Assembly (NCBI GenBank): GCA_040757835.1
Contig: JBFLWJ010000015.1
Span: forward strand, 1 to 64,000
Length of the DNA: 64,000 nucleotides
From: Actinomycetota bacterium
GTDB lineage: Bacteria > Actinomycetota > Geothermincolia > Geothermincolales > RBG-13-55-18
Direction of reading: 5' to 3'
Below are positions 18,563 to 28,745 of this stretch, in pieces (position 1 is the first letter of the stretch; every line of letters starts with the position of its first letter). Under the pieces are notes generated by a model that saw nothing but the letters and a program-made list of their open reading frames with translations, was not told where the DNA came from and did not search any database. Made by a program: the position numbers and the translations under genes.

Positions 18563-19217
18563 GGTCAAACTGGCCCCGTCGCTGCTCAATGCCGACTTCA
18601 GCGACCTGCGCGAGGCCGTATCCTCAATCGAGGACACCGCGGACGTCATCCACCTGGACGTGATGGACGGCAACTTCGTCCCCAATATAACCTTCGGACC
18701 CCTGGTGGTGAAAGCGGTTCGGGCCATCACCGACCTTCCCCTGGATGTGCACCTCATGATCGCCCACCCCGCGGAGTACGTCGAGGACTTCGTCAGGGCC
18801 GGTGCGGACTGGGTCTCGTTCCACGCCGAGGTCACGCGGCACCCCGGAGAGATACTCGGGCTCATACACAGCCTTTCCTGCCGGGCCGGTGTGGTCATCA
18901 ACCCCCAGACGCCCGCGGAGCGCCTCTACGAGTACCTTGAATTGATGGAATTCGCGCTGGTGATGACGGTCATGCCCGGCTTCGGTGGACAGGCAATGAT
19001 CCCGGAGGCACTATACAAGGTCGAGGAGTTGAAAAGCGAAGCGGGGCGACGGGGCCTGGGCCTGGAAGTCGAGGTGGATGGCGGTGTGAAGACGGAGAAC
19101 CTGCACGCGGTGCTGGAGGCGGGCACCGACATCGTGGTGGTGGGGTCCTCCATATTCGGCGCGCCGGACCCGCGGATGGCCGCGCGAGAGATCAGGTCCA
19201 TCCTCGACGGATCCTGA
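18555..19217 (+). CDS. rpe: ribulose-phosphate 3-epimerase
   Basis: TIM-barrel epimerase interconverting ribulose-5-P and xylulose-5-P, 220 residues. Ribulose-5-P is also a riboflavin precursor, consistent with its position before the rib operon. Motifs are PSLLNADFSDL, the metal-ligand strand IHLDVMDGNFVPNITFG, LDVHLMI, VMPGFGGQ and EVDGGV. ATG 18555 follows GGGAGG at 18541-18546; a longer frame upstream only reads thpR in a second frame. rpe next to ribD is characteristic of Actinomycetota. Confidence 0.96.
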   Translation: MSKVKLAPSLLNADFSDLREAVSSIEDTADVIHLDVMDGNFVPNITFGPLVVKAVRAITDLPLDVHLMIAHPAEYVEDFVRAGADWVSFHAEVTRHPGEILGLIHSLSCRAGVVINPQTPAERLYEYLELMEFALVMTVMPGFGGQAMIPEALYKVEELKSEAGRRGLGLEVEVDGGVKTENLHAVLEAGTDIVVVGSSIFGAPDPRMAAREIRSILDGS

Positions 19218-19282
19218 GGCACCGGGGCTCTCCCTCCGGCGCAAAACGCGCTGCCGGCCGGTTATCATTATCTTGGATGATA

Positions 19283-19312
19283 TAGACAGCCGTTAACGGC
19301 TGCCGCTATAAT
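19283..19312 (+). promoter_or_regulatory. riboflavin operon promoter with internal palindrome
   Basis: TAGACA (19283-19288), an 18-base spacer, then a perfect TATAAT (19307-19312). Most of the spacer is the 16-base perfect palindrome CAGCCGTTAACGGCTG (19287-19302), an operator-like element placed where a bound repressor would block RNA polymerase. Promoter confidence is high; regulator identity is unknown. Confidence 0.7.
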
Positions 19313-19322
19313 TTATCTGTAC

Positions 19323-19432
19323 GGTCTTCGGGGCAGGGTGAAAACCCCGACCGGCGGTAAAAGTCCGCGAGCCGCAAGGCAGAGCCGGCGAAATTCCGGC
19401 ACCGACGGTGAAAGTCCGGATGGGAGAAGACC
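19323..19432 (+). ncRNA. FMN riboswitch (RFN element)
   Basis: Matches the RFN consensus. The closing stem is GGTCTTC (19323-19329) with GAAGACC (19426-19432). Conserved cores are GGGGCAGGGTGAAA, CCGACCGGCGGTAAAAGTCCGCGAGCC and ACCGACGGTGAAAGTCCGGATGGGAGAAGA. It lies between the rib promoter and ribD and is followed by an intrinsic terminator. The expected behaviour is transcription termination when FMN is bound. Confidence 0.96.
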
Positions 19433-19449
19433 TCCAGGCGCAGGTTCGT

Positions 19450-19487
19450 GGGCGTCGGGTTTTCTCCCGGCGCCCCTTTTGTTTTTT
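19450..19487 (+). terminator. riboswitch-controlled intrinsic terminator
   Basis: GGGCGTCGGG (19450-19459) pairs with CCCGGCGCCC (19466-19475) with one G-U pair and a 6-base loop. CTTTTG and TTTTTT follow. This is the expression platform of the FMN riboswitch, ending 19 bases before the ribD start. Confidence 0.88.
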
Positions 19488-19506
19488 CGGCGGGAGCGTG
19501 CATAGA

Positions 19507-20622
19507 GTGGATTTCAGCGCGGAGGACAGAGAATACATGGGCAAGGCCCTGTCCCTGGCCGGCAGGGGCAGGGGCATGGCCCACCCCAATCCCATGGTCG
19601 GCGCGGTCATTGTAAACAATGCCGCTATCGTGGGCGCCGGTTTCCACCGCGGCCCCCACACCCCCCACGCGGAAGCCGCAGCCCTTGCCCGGGCGGGAGA
19701 GGGCGCGCGAGGCTCGACCCTCTATGTGACCCTCGAGCCCTGTAACCACCAGGGAAGGACGCCGCCCTGCACGGATGCCATCATCGCCGCGGGAGTCAAG
19801 AGGGTGGTGATAGCGGCACTGGACCCCAATCCCAGCGTCAAGGGGGGCGGTGCTGAACGCCTGAAGGAGGCGGGCCTGGAGGTGGAAGCCGGTCTCATGG
19901 CCGCGAGGTCTTCTCGGCTGAACGAGGCCTATGAGAAGTACGTGACCACGGGAATGCCGCTGGTGGTCTTGAAGATGGCCGCCACCGCTGACGGCAAGGT
20001 GGCTACGGCAAGCGGGTCATCGCAATGGATCACCGGCGTGAAAGCGAGGAGGCTGGTGCACTCCATGCGCAGGGAGAGCGACGCGGTACTGGTGGGCAGG
20101 GGGACGGTGCAGCGCGATGACCCCGAACTGACCGTGCGGATGGTGCCTTTGCGCGATGCCAGGCCTCCCGCCAGGGTGATCGTGGATTCCCGCCTCTCCA
20201 TGCCCCTGGAATGCAAGCTGGCGAGTGGCGGTGAGCCGCCGGTGATCGTGGCGACCACCGCCGACCACGACCGCGGCAAAGCGCAGGTATTGCGCTCCCG
20301 CGGCATAAGGGTCCTCGAGATCGCGGGGAGCCGTGAGCGGGTGGACCTGCGGGGACTCCTGCACGAGCTGGGCAGGATGGAGATAGCCGGTCTTCTCGTG
20401 GAAGGGGGACCGACCCTGGTGGCGTCGTTTCTCGAGGAGGGGCTGGCGGACCGCCTGGCCCTTTTCCTGGCCCCAAGGGCGTTCGGTGACGCGCATGCCA
20501 GAGGCTGGGTCGAAGGCATGAAGATAGACGACCCGTCCCAGGGCCTGCCGCTGCGATGGAAGAGGGCGCGCAAGGTCGGAGAAGACATGCTGCTGGAGGC
20601 GGACTTCAGAGAAGGAGAATGA
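19507..20622 (+). CDS. ribD: bifunctional pyrimidine deaminase/reductase RibD
   Basis: Performs the second and third steps of riboflavin synthesis. The N-terminal cytidine-deaminase-like domain has PNPMVGAVIV, the zinc motif PHAEAAAL and LEPCNHQGRTPPC. The C-terminal reductase domain has VVLKMAATADGKVATASGSSQWITG and LLVEGGPTLVASFL. GTG 19507 (371 residues) is preferred, with GGGAG about ten bases upstream. GTG 19498 is an alternative; longer in-frame starts would lie inside the riboswitch or terminator. Confidence 0.95.
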   Translation: MDFSAEDREYMGKALSLAGRGRGMAHPNPMVGAVIVNNAAIVGAGFHRGPHTPHAEAAALARAGEGARGSTLYVTLEPCNHQGRTPPCTDAIIAAGVKRVVIAALDPNPSVKGGGAERLKEAGLEVEAGLMAARSSRLNEAYEKYVTTGMPLVVLKMAATADGKVATASGSSQWITGVKARRLVHSMRRESDAVLVGRGTVQRDDPELTVRMVPLRDARPPARVIVDSRLSMPLECKLASGGEPPVIVATTADHDRGKAQVLRSRGIRVLEIAGSRERVDLRGLLHELGRMEIAGLLVEGGPTLVASFLEEGLADRLALFLAPRAFGDAHARGWVEGMKIDDPSQGLPLRWKRARKVGEDMLLEADFREGE

Positions 20623-20624
20623 GA

Positions 20625-21287
20625 GTGTTCACGGGGATCATCGAGGAGGTCGGAAGGGTAGGCGGACTGAGGATGATCGCACAGGGGGCGGCCATCACCA
20701 TAACCTGCAGACGTGTCCTCGAAGGCCTGCGCGAGGGGGACTCCATAGCGGTGAACGGAGTGTGCCTTACCGCGACGGAGATGGGAGCGGGCTCCTTCAG
20801 GGCCGACGTCTCGCAAGAGAGCCTCGAGCGCTCGAACCTAGGTGGGCTGCGCAGGGGCTCGGAGGTCAACCTGGAAAGGGCCCTGAGCCTGGGCGACCGC
20901 TTGGGAGGACACATCGTACAGGGCCATGTCGACGGCGTCGGCAACCTGAAGGCGGTCAAGGGAGCGGGTGAGAGCCGCGTGCTCACCTTCTCGGTGACGC
21001 GGGAGATAGCGGTTTACCTGGTCGAGAAGGGGTCCATTGCCGTGAACGGCATCAGCCTGACCGTGAGCGGACTAGGCGAAGGCGAGTTCAGCGTGGCGGC
21101 TATCCCCCATACCATCGAAAAGACGAACCTCAAGGGGATCAAGGCGGGTGACGCCGTGAACCTCGAAGTGGACATAATCGCGAAGTACGTGCGCAGGTAC
21201 CTGGAGCGCGGAATGCCGGCAGCGGTGGGCGGGACCGCGCCCGGCGATGCCTTGCGCGATAAGCTGTCAGAAGGAGGGTTTATGTGA
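20625..21287 (+). CDS. ribE: riboflavin synthase alpha subunit
   Basis: Dismutates two lumazines to riboflavin. The 220-residue protein has the expected tandem lumazine-binding domains. Repeat 1 has [23 protein letters not shown] and [13 protein letters not shown]. Repeat 2 has [13 protein letters not shown] and [13 protein letters not shown] 20625 gives the canonical MFTGIIEE start, seven bases after AAGGAG (20612-20617). ATG 20619 would sit too close to that site. It starts two bases after ribD and its stop overlaps ribBA. Confidence 0.95.
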   Translation: MFTGIIEEVGRVGGLRMIAQGAAITITCRRVLEGLREGDSIAVNGVCLTATEMGAGSFRADVSQESLERSNLGGLRRGSEVNLERALSLGDRLGGHIVQGHVDGVGNLKAVKGAGESRVLTFSVTREIAVYLVEKGSIAVNGISLTVSGLGEGEFSVAAIPHTIEKTNLKGIKAGDAVNLEVDIIAKYVRRYLERGMPAAVGGTAPGDALRDKLSEGGFM

Positions 21288-22528
21288 TGGAGGAGATGAA
21301 GAGAGAGGGGAGTCCGTTCGATCCCATCGAGGAGGTGATCGAGGACATCCGGGAGGGAAAGATCATCATCGTCGTTGACGATGAGGACCGTGAGAACGAA
21401 GGCGATTTTCTCATGGCGGCCGAGAAGGTCACGCCGGAGGCAATCAACTTCATGGCCAAGTACGGCCGCGGTCTCATCTGCATGCCGTGCCTGGGAGAAC
21501 GCCTGGACGAACTGAACATCCACCCTATGGTATCCAACAACACGTCGACACACGAGACCGCCTTCACGGTATCCATAGGAGCCAAGGGCAAGATAACCAC
21601 GGGTATCTCCGCCTACGACCGCGCGGTGACCATCCAGGCCGTTCTCGATCCGGCCACCAGGCCCGAGGACATATCGCGCCCCGGCCATGTCTTTCCGCTG
21701 CGCGCGCGCGACGGCGGAGTCCTGCGCAGGGCGGGCCATACCGAGGCCGCCGTGGACCTGGCGCGGCTGGCGGGGTTCTTCCCGGCGGGGGTCATCTGCG
21801 AGATCATGAACGACGATGGGACCATGGCACGGGTGCCACAGCTGGCGGAGATCAAGAAGAAGTTCGGCCTGAAGCTGGCGACCATCGAGGACCTCATCCG
21901 CTACCGCAACCGCATGGAGACCCTGGTCAAGCGCACGGCGGAGGTGCGGCTACCCACTGCCTTCGGGGAGTTCCGGGCCGTGGGCTACGAGTCCCTCATC
22001 GACGGCCATTCACTTATCGCCCTGGTAAAAGGGGACGTCGAGGGGAAAGAGAACGTGCTGGTGAGGGTCCACTCCGAATGCCTCACCGGAGACGTCTTCC
22101 ACTCCCTGCGCTGCGATTGCGGCCTCCAGCTGCAACTGGCGCTGCAGATGATCGATGAGGAGGGAGAGGGCGTGCTCCTCTACATCATCGGTCACGAGGG
22201 CAGGGGCATCGGCCTTACCCACAAACTAAAGGCTTACGAGCTGCAGGAGAGCGGCAAGGACACGGTTGAGGCGAACCTCGAGCTCGGGTTCCCGCCCGAT
22301 GCGCGCGATTACGGCATCGGGGCCCAGATTCTGTCCGACCTCGGGCTGAGCACCATGCGGCTGATGACCAACAACCCTGCCAAGCGCGTAGGGCTGGAGG
22401 GGTACGGCCTCAGGGTGGTAGAACGCATCCCCCTGGTAATCGAGCCGTGCGAAGACAACTATGCCTATCTAAAGGCCAAGCAGGATAAACTGGACCACCT
22501 GCTGGAACTGCAGGAAAGGAGAACATGA
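21287..22528 (+). CDS. ribBA: fused DHBP synthase / GTP cyclohydrolase II
   Basis: Supplies both precursors of riboflavin from ribulose-5-P and GTP. The N-terminal RibB half has [30 protein letters not shown] and [28 protein letters not shown]. The C-terminal RibA half has [19 protein letters not shown] (zinc Cys triad) and [20 protein letters not shown]. All catalytic motifs look intact, 413 residues. ATG 21287 is eight bases from AAGGAGGG; GTG 21284 is a possible alternative. Confidence 0.96.
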   Translation: MEEMKREGSPFDPIEEVIEDIREGKIIIVVDDEDRENEGDFLMAAEKVTPEAINFMAKYGRGLICMPCLGERLDELNIHPMVSNNTSTHETAFTVSIGAKGKITTGISAYDRAVTIQAVLDPATRPEDISRPGHVFPLRARDGGVLRRAGHTEAAVDLARLAGFFPAGVICEIMNDDGTMARVPQLAEIKKKFGLKLATIEDLIRYRNRMETLVKRTAEVRLPTAFGEFRAVGYESLIDGHSLIALVKGDVEGKENVLVRVHSECLTGDVFHSLRCDCGLQLQLALQMIDEEGEGVLLYIIGHEGRGIGLTHKLKAYELQESGKDTVEANLELGFPPDARDYGIGAQILSDLGLSTMRLMTNNPAKRVGLEGYGLRVVERIPLVIEPCEDNYAYLKAKQDKLDHLLELQERRT

Positions 22529-22992
22529 TGACGACATACGAAGGCCATCTGGTCGCCACCGGACTGAAGTTCGCCATCGTCGTGGCGCGGTTCAACGAGT
22601 TCATCAGCACGCGGCTGCTGGACGGCGCCCTGGACGCCCTCAAGCGACACGATGCCGATATGGACGCCGTGGACATCGCCTGGGTACCCGGCTCCTTCGA
22701 GATACCCCTGGTGGCGTCGAGGCTTGCCGCCAGCGGACGCTACGATGCCGTGATCTGCCTGGGCGCCGTTATCCGTGGATCGACACCGCATTTCGAGTAT
22801 GTCGCCGCCGAGGTATCGAAGGGGGTCGCCAGGGTAAGCCTGGACAGAGAGGTCCCCGTGGTGTTCGGGATCATCACCGCCGACACCATCGAGCAGGCCG
22901 TGGAGCGGGCCGGTGCCAAGCAGGGCAACAAGGGCTGGCAGGCGGCACTGACCGCCGTGGAGATGGGTAACTTACTCAAAGGCCTGAGATAG
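22525..22992 (+). CDS. ribH: 6,7-dimethyl-8-ribityllumazine synthase
   Basis: Penultimate enzyme of riboflavin synthesis, assembling into icosahedral shells in most bacteria. The 155-residue protein has [46 protein letters not shown] and [19 protein letters not shown], including the catalytic His of TPHFEY. Start ATG 22525 (or 22528) follows AAAGGAG, overlapping the ribBA stop. Last gene of the rib operon. Confidence 0.97.
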   Translation: MMTTYEGHLVATGLKFAIVVARFNEFISTRLLDGALDALKRHDADMDAVDIAWVPGSFEIPLVASRLAASGRYDAVICLGAVIRGSTPHFEYVAAEVSKGVARVSLDREVPVVFGIITADTIEQAVERAGAKQGNKGWQAALTAVEMGNLLKGLR

Positions 22993-23244
22993 TCTGACCA
23001 GCAATGGGGTTTCGCGCTTTTCTGACCCTCCCCATAAGCGCAGATAAAACGCCACGGTAATTCATATAGCGTGAGCGACGTGCTCAGTCTGCGGCGCGGC
23101 GGTGCCTGTGGCCCGGGCAATCCCGATTGTCCATACCCGGCACGTATTCGTTGGGGGTAAAAGCGCCCCGCGACCCTGCCGATAATCATCAAGAAGGACT
23201 TATGTATTCGTGCTTTTGCAGGAAGCGGGAGAAATATAGTCGTC
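22993..23244 (+). other. 252-base intergenic region after ribH
   Basis: No gene seen. Two interlocked inverted repeats lie just past ribH: ATGGGG 23004-23009 with CCCCAT 23030-23035, and GCGCTT 23014-23019 with AAGCGC 23036-23041. The stretch 23106-23180 resembles 11781-11850 and shares the 14-mer CCGCGACCCTGCCG. I could not place a convincing promoter for the downstream signalling gene. Confidence 0.5.
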
Positions 23245-25242
23245 ATGGCCAGCAAGGCAGGTAAAGGCCTGCTTGTTGAGGTGCGAGATGCCGTCCTCTC
23301 CAGGTCGCTCGAGACCCTCAGCTCCCAGGAGATAACCGGGGCCGTCGAGCTGCCCCTGGATCACCGGGGGATAATGGCGGCCCTCCTCGACCTGGCCGTA
23401 TCGCCGGATGGGGAGGAGGCGGCGGCGGCCCGCTGCGAATTACTGAACATAGCGCGGCAGTTGTGCCGTCACGGGATCTCCTGGAGCGCCGTTGACGGCC
23501 TCGGCCAGGCCCTCATGTGCAGCGCCGTAGAGCACCTCGACGGCAGGGGTGCTCCGGCGCAGTTGAGCGCCATAGGGGCGGGCCTTCTGCAGGCACAGGC
23601 GTTTCTTTTCGACGCATTCATGGAGGCTGAGCGGGAGAAGCGAGAGAGGGTGTCGCAGCAGCTGCATGAGGTGGACCGCTTCCCGGATACCATCGCGTCG
23701 ACCCTCGATCCGCCCACCCTGACCAAGGTGGGTCTCGCCAGGTTGAGAGAGATTCTGGGCATGGAGAGTTCCACCATGTTCGAGGTCTCCGCCTCCCACA
23801 GGCTGACGGCCATCGCCGGAGACCTCGCAATTGCCGGCGGGACCCGCGGCGCTTACAACCTCAGCGAACAGGCGGCGGCTGCCCTGCTCGAGAGGGGCGA
23901 CCCGTACTGGTTGGAACGCGGAGGGGACGGTCCCTTCGCGGAAGACGGCACCGGGCCCCTTGCCACGGGGACGGCTGTCCTTCTGCCCATGGTGGTGAGG
24001 GGACGCACGACCGGCGTGGTCCACCTGAGCGGCGCCGCTGCTTCCTCCCTGTCTTCAGAGGACATGGAGATAGCAGTCAGGTTCTCGAGCCGGTTGGCGG
24101 TGGCGCTGGAGAACGCGTACCTGCACGAGCGCGAGCAGCGCAAGATAAAGGAGACCGTGGCGCTGCTGGAGATCACCCGGGCCATAAACTCCACCCTGGA
24201 CCTAGAGCACATCCTGGAGAAGGTCGTCCAGATGATCGTCGACCTATGCGGGGTGGCCATGTGCGCGGTCTTCCTGTATGAAAGCGACACGGGCCACTTT
24301 CGCCCCTCGGCTTTCTGCGGCTTCATAGCGGAGGGGGAGTGGAGGGAGTGCGCCGGCGACGGTTTTTCGGCCAGCGGCCTGCAGGCCGCGCGCATGAAGA
24401 CCCTTGAGCAGGGGGAGCCGCTTTTCATCCCCGCGGAGGAGGCCGGCCACCTTATATCGCCGCAGTTGCTGCACGAACATGGAGTGGACCTGGTCCTGGT
24501 CTTTCCCCTCTCCTCGCGGGAGAGGCTGAGCGGTGCCTTCGCGCTCTTCTATCCCTGCCGGGAGGCGGAGGGCCTGGACATGGAGGAGGTAGAGGTGATC
24601 AGGGCCATAGCCTCACAGGCCTCCATGGCCATCGAGAACGCCTCCCTGTACGAAGACATAGAGAAGAGCTATTTCTCGACCGTGCGCGCCCTGGCCAAGG
24701 CCATCGAGGTAAAAGACCCCTATACCCACGGCCATTCCGAGCGGGTGACCGAATACGCGCTGATGATCGCCGACGCCATGCAGATGGATGAGCGGGAGAG
24801 GCAGAAGCTGAAGTACGCGGCCACCCTGCACGACATCGGCAAGATAGGCATAGCCGGAAGGGTGCTGAACAAGCCGGGCGGGCTTACCAGGGAGGAATAT
24901 ACACACGTCAAGACACACCCGATACTCGGCGAGAGCATCGTCGAGCCCGTGGAGTTCCTGCAGGGACCCCGCCCCATCATCCTCCACCACCACGAGCGTT
25001 TCGATGGCACCGGGTACCCCCAGGGGCTCAAAGGGACCGCGATCCCCATCTGTGCCCGCATCCTCTCCGTGGCCGACGCGTTCGAGGCCATGCGCTCAGA
25101 CCGGCCTTACCGGCGCGCGCTGCCGTTACAGACGGCCGTGGAAGAGCTGAAGCGCAACTCGGGCAGCCAGTTCGATCCGGAGGTAGTGGATGCCTTCCTG
25201 CGCATACTGGAAGAACGTGGAGGAGATCCCGTTACCAGATAG
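23245..25242 (+). CDS. GAF-domain HD-GYP phosphodiesterase
   Basis: A 665-residue cytoplasmic signalling protein. A helical N-terminal region of about 150 residues is followed by two GAF-like sensor domains (about 155-300 and 315-465) and a C-terminal HD-GYP domain. The HD-GYP motifs are intact: HGHSERV, TLHDIGKIGI (near residue 528), THPILGESI, and HHERFDGTGYPQGLKG (near 580), then ILSVADAFEAMRSDRPYR. The family hydrolyses c-di-GMP. No transmembrane segment is seen. The ATG has GGGAG 13 bases upstream, so the ribosome binding site is weak. It precedes a receiver-GGDEF gene by about 100 bases and probably forms one signalling unit with it. Confidence 0.9.
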   Translation: MASKAGKGLLVEVRDAVLSRSLETLSSQEITGAVELPLDHRGIMAALLDLAVSPDGEEAAAARCELLNIARQLCRHGISWSAVDGLGQALMCSAVEHLDGRGAPAQLSAIGAGLLQAQAFLFDAFMEAEREKRERVSQQLHEVDRFPDTIASTLDPPTLTKVGLARLREILGMESSTMFEVSASHRLTAIAGDLAIAGGTRGAYNLSEQAAAALLERGDPYWLERGGDGPFAEDGTGPLATGTAVLLPMVVRGRTTGVVHLSGAAASSLSSEDMEIAVRFSSRLAVALENAYLHEREQRKIKETVALLEITRAINSTLDLEHILEKVVQMIVDLCGVAMCAVFLYESDTGHFRPSAFCGFIAEGEWRECAGDGFSASGLQAARMKTLEQGEPLFIPAEEAGHLISPQLLHEHGVDLVLVFPLSSRERLSGAFALFYPCREAEGLDMEEVEVIRAIASQASMAIENASLYEDIEKSYFSTVRALAKAIEVKDPYTHGHSERVTEYALMIADAMQMDERERQKLKYAATLHDIGKIGIAGRVLNKPGGLTREEYTHVKTHPILGESIVEPVEFLQGPRPIILHHHERFDGTGYPQGLKGTAIPICARILSVADAFEAMRSDRPYRRALPLQTAVEELKRNSGSQFDPEVVDAFLRILEERGGDPVTR

Positions 25243-25340
25243 AAAAACGGGAGCAGTGTGACCGGCATGGCATGCGGAGATCGGAGAGACGGAAGGGACG
25301 TGCTTCTCACATCGAGGGAAGCAGCGCTGGAGGTGACAGG

Positions 25341-26295
<955 letters not shown>

Positions 26296-26324
<29 letters not shown>

Positions 26325-28563
26325 GGGAAGGCGGGATGCCTTGAGGAAGCCGACAACGCAGCTCGATAGCGTTCCCGAGCCGATCCCGGCGCGGGGAAGC
26401 GAGCAGCGAGAGAGCGTGCGCATGCTCCTCTCGTCCACACGTTTCATCGCCTCCATCTTCTGGCTGACTATCATCGTCGCCGCCATGGTCTTCGTACTCC
26501 CGTATTCCGAACGCAGCGAGTCACCTGTCTTCTACGGTTTCATGGTCCTTTCGGTGCTGGTCTTCATAGGCCACCGCTATTTCCCCTACGAGGGTTATCA
26601 TCCCGTGGCTTTCTTCCTGCTCATGCTGTCTACGGACGCGCTCATCGCGGTGATGGTCTACCTCACCGGCGGTGCCGAGAGCAGCATCTCCCTGCTGTTC
26701 ATGGCGGTGATCATCTTCTCCTTCGCCTATTTCGAGCTGGTGGAGATGATGCTCATCACCGCGGTCACCTGTGTCATCTATTTCGCCCCTATTACCTATG
26801 AGACAGTGACCTTCGAGTCCCTGAAGGGCATGGCCATAGCGCTGCCCATTTTCTTCATCATCGCCCTGGGCGGCTTCTTTGTGATCAGCAAGGCGCGCGA
26901 GCAGGAGAGGGAAAAGCAGGCCATGACCAGCCTCTACGACCAGGCTGACACCAAGCGCAGGGAGATGTCCACCCTTTACGCCGTTTCTCTCAAGCTCGCC
27001 TCAACCTTCGACGAGAGGGAGATGGTAGGCACGCTCATCGACAACGCGTCCAAGCTGGTACGCTGCGACGCCATGGTCATGTCGTTGCTTGAGGATGACG
27101 GCACGCTCGGGGCCGGCACATATCGTGGCCTGCGGGAGGGAGAGGCCGCCGCGATGATGGCCCGGGGCGAGGATAATCCCCTCTACATGTCGGCGTCCGC
27201 GGTACTGCCGGTGATACTCAGGGACAGCGGCGAGGACCCGCGCTTCCATGGCTACCTGGTAAGGAACGGCTTCGACTCCATGATCGCGGTGCCCCTGTTC
27301 GCCAGCGCCAGCGTGATAGGCGTCCTGGGTTGTTTCTCCAGGGCCCCGGGAGACTTCGACGATGACGACGCGCGCGTCCTGCTCACCCTCTCCAGCGAGG
27401 CCGCGCTGGCCCTGGAGAAGGCCGCGCTCTACCGCACCACCCTGCAGGACAAGACGAAGATAGAGACCATCATCAACAGCCTCACAGACGGGCTCCTGGT
27501 CCTTGACCAGGACGGCAGGCTGGTCATGGCCAACCCTTTCATCTCGCGCCTACTCGCCCTCGGCGACTCCGAGCATGACGAACCCCTGCCCGAGTTGCTG
27601 CGGGGCTCGCCCCACCACATCGAGTTCAAGGAGGTGTCCTGCGAGGACGCCCTGGAGAAGGTGCTGGACGGTGGCGAGAGTTTGCGGAGCGAGATGGTGC
27701 TTGGCGCCGAGCCGGCCCTTACCTTCGATATCTTCTGGGTACCACTCCTGGATGCCGAGGAAGAGGTGGGTGGCGCGGTTATCCTGCTCCACGATATCAC
27801 GGACTTCGTCGAGCTTGACCGCTTGAAATCCGACTTCATATCCATCGTCTCCCACGAGCTCAAGACCCCCCTGACCTCCATCAAGGGTTTCGTGCGGCTG
27901 CTCACCACGGAGAGGGTCGGGCCCATCAACGACAAGCAGCGCCATTATCTGGACGTGGTGCAGAAACAGACCGAATCGCTCACCGCTCTCATCAACGACC
28001 TCCTCGACCTCTCGAGGATCGAGGCGGGTATAATCGAGGTCCGGCACGAGCCGGTACTTCTGTGCGAGGTGATCGACGGTGTGGTGCAGCAGCTGGACAA
28101 CCTCGCGCAGGAGAAGGAGATAGAAATTAGAATGGACATACCCGGAGACCTGCCAATGCTGCTGGGGGACGGCGAGAGGTTGGCCCAGGTGTTCCTGAAC
28201 CTCATCCACAATGCCATCAAGTTCACGCCGGAGAGGGGCGAGGTGGGCGTCAAGGCCAGGACGGCGGGGAGCGACTGCCTGGTGAGGGTATCGGACAATG
28301 GCATCGGGATCTCGGCCCAGGACCTGCCCAGGATATTCGACAAGTTCTATATGGTGGACTCGTCCTCCACCCGCACCCAGAGTGGCACCGGACTGGGCCT
28401 GGCCATAACCAGGCAACTGGTCCATGCCCACGGCGGCGAGATCTGGGTGAACAGCGTCAAGGGCGAGGGCACTACCTTCAACATCCTGCTCCCTCTCTAC
28501 AGGTCTGACGGGAGCCCGCGCCTGCGCCAGGTGCGGGATGTGGGGGAGGCGGCGGCGAGCTGA
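26296..28563 (+). CDS. membrane histidine kinase with GAF and PAS domains
   Basis: A 755-residue sensor kinase. Six hydrophobic segments occupy about residues 45-205. A GAF domain (about 230-390, STLYAVSLKLASTF through VIGVLGCFSRAPGDF) and a PAS-like domain (about 400-510, INSLTDGLLVLDQDGRLVMANP) follow. HisKA has the phospho-acceptor in SHELKTPLTSIKG (near 518). The ATPase domain has NLIHNAIKFTP (N box), VSDNGIGIS (G1), IFDKFYMV and GTGLGLAITRQLV (G2). ATG 26296 has GGAGGG eight bases upstream. Overlap with the response regulator argues that the two are a cognate pair. The signal sensed is unknown. Confidence 0.92.
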
Positions 28564-28567
28564 GATA

Positions 28568-28597
28568 TTGCCTAAGGCCGGGGAGATACTCTATACT
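28568..28597 (+). promoter_or_regulatory. infC operon promoter
   Basis: TTGCCT (28568-28573), an 18-base spacer, then TATACT (28592-28597). This predicts a start near 28604 and a leader of roughly 140 bases before infC. Confidence 0.65.
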
Positions 28598-28626
28598 TTC
28601 TGCTTGAAACGTATAACGGACGAAGA

Positions 28627-28726
28627 AGAAGCGGTTTTGCTTCTCACCCTGGGGCGCGCAAGCAGCCAGGGTTCATGAGAACACAGGCCCGTGGATAGCG
28701 GGGAAAGGCCGCTGTCCTTTTCTTTT
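28627..28726 (+). promoter_or_regulatory. structured infC-rpmI-rplT leader with attenuator terminator
   Basis: Three consecutive hairpins are seen: AGAAGC/GCTTCT (28627-28644), ACCCTGG/CCAGGGT (28646-28672), and GGATAGCGG/CCGCTGTCC (28693-28717). The last is followed by TTTTCTTTT and forms an intrinsic terminator ending about 20 bases before the infC start codon. Operons of this type are autoregulated by L20 or IF3 in other bacteria. The architecture here suggests premature-termination control. A 7-codon open frame (28675-28698) overlaps the terminator stem and could be a leader peptide, with weak support. Confidence 0.7.
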
Positions 28727-28745
28727 GTATGAGGAGGGATGCCAG

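Noticed and set aside
25272..25340. ATG 25272 as start of the response regulator
   Set aside because: No ribosome binding site and non-conserved residues; TTG 25341 has GGAGG at seven-base spacing just before the receiver domain.
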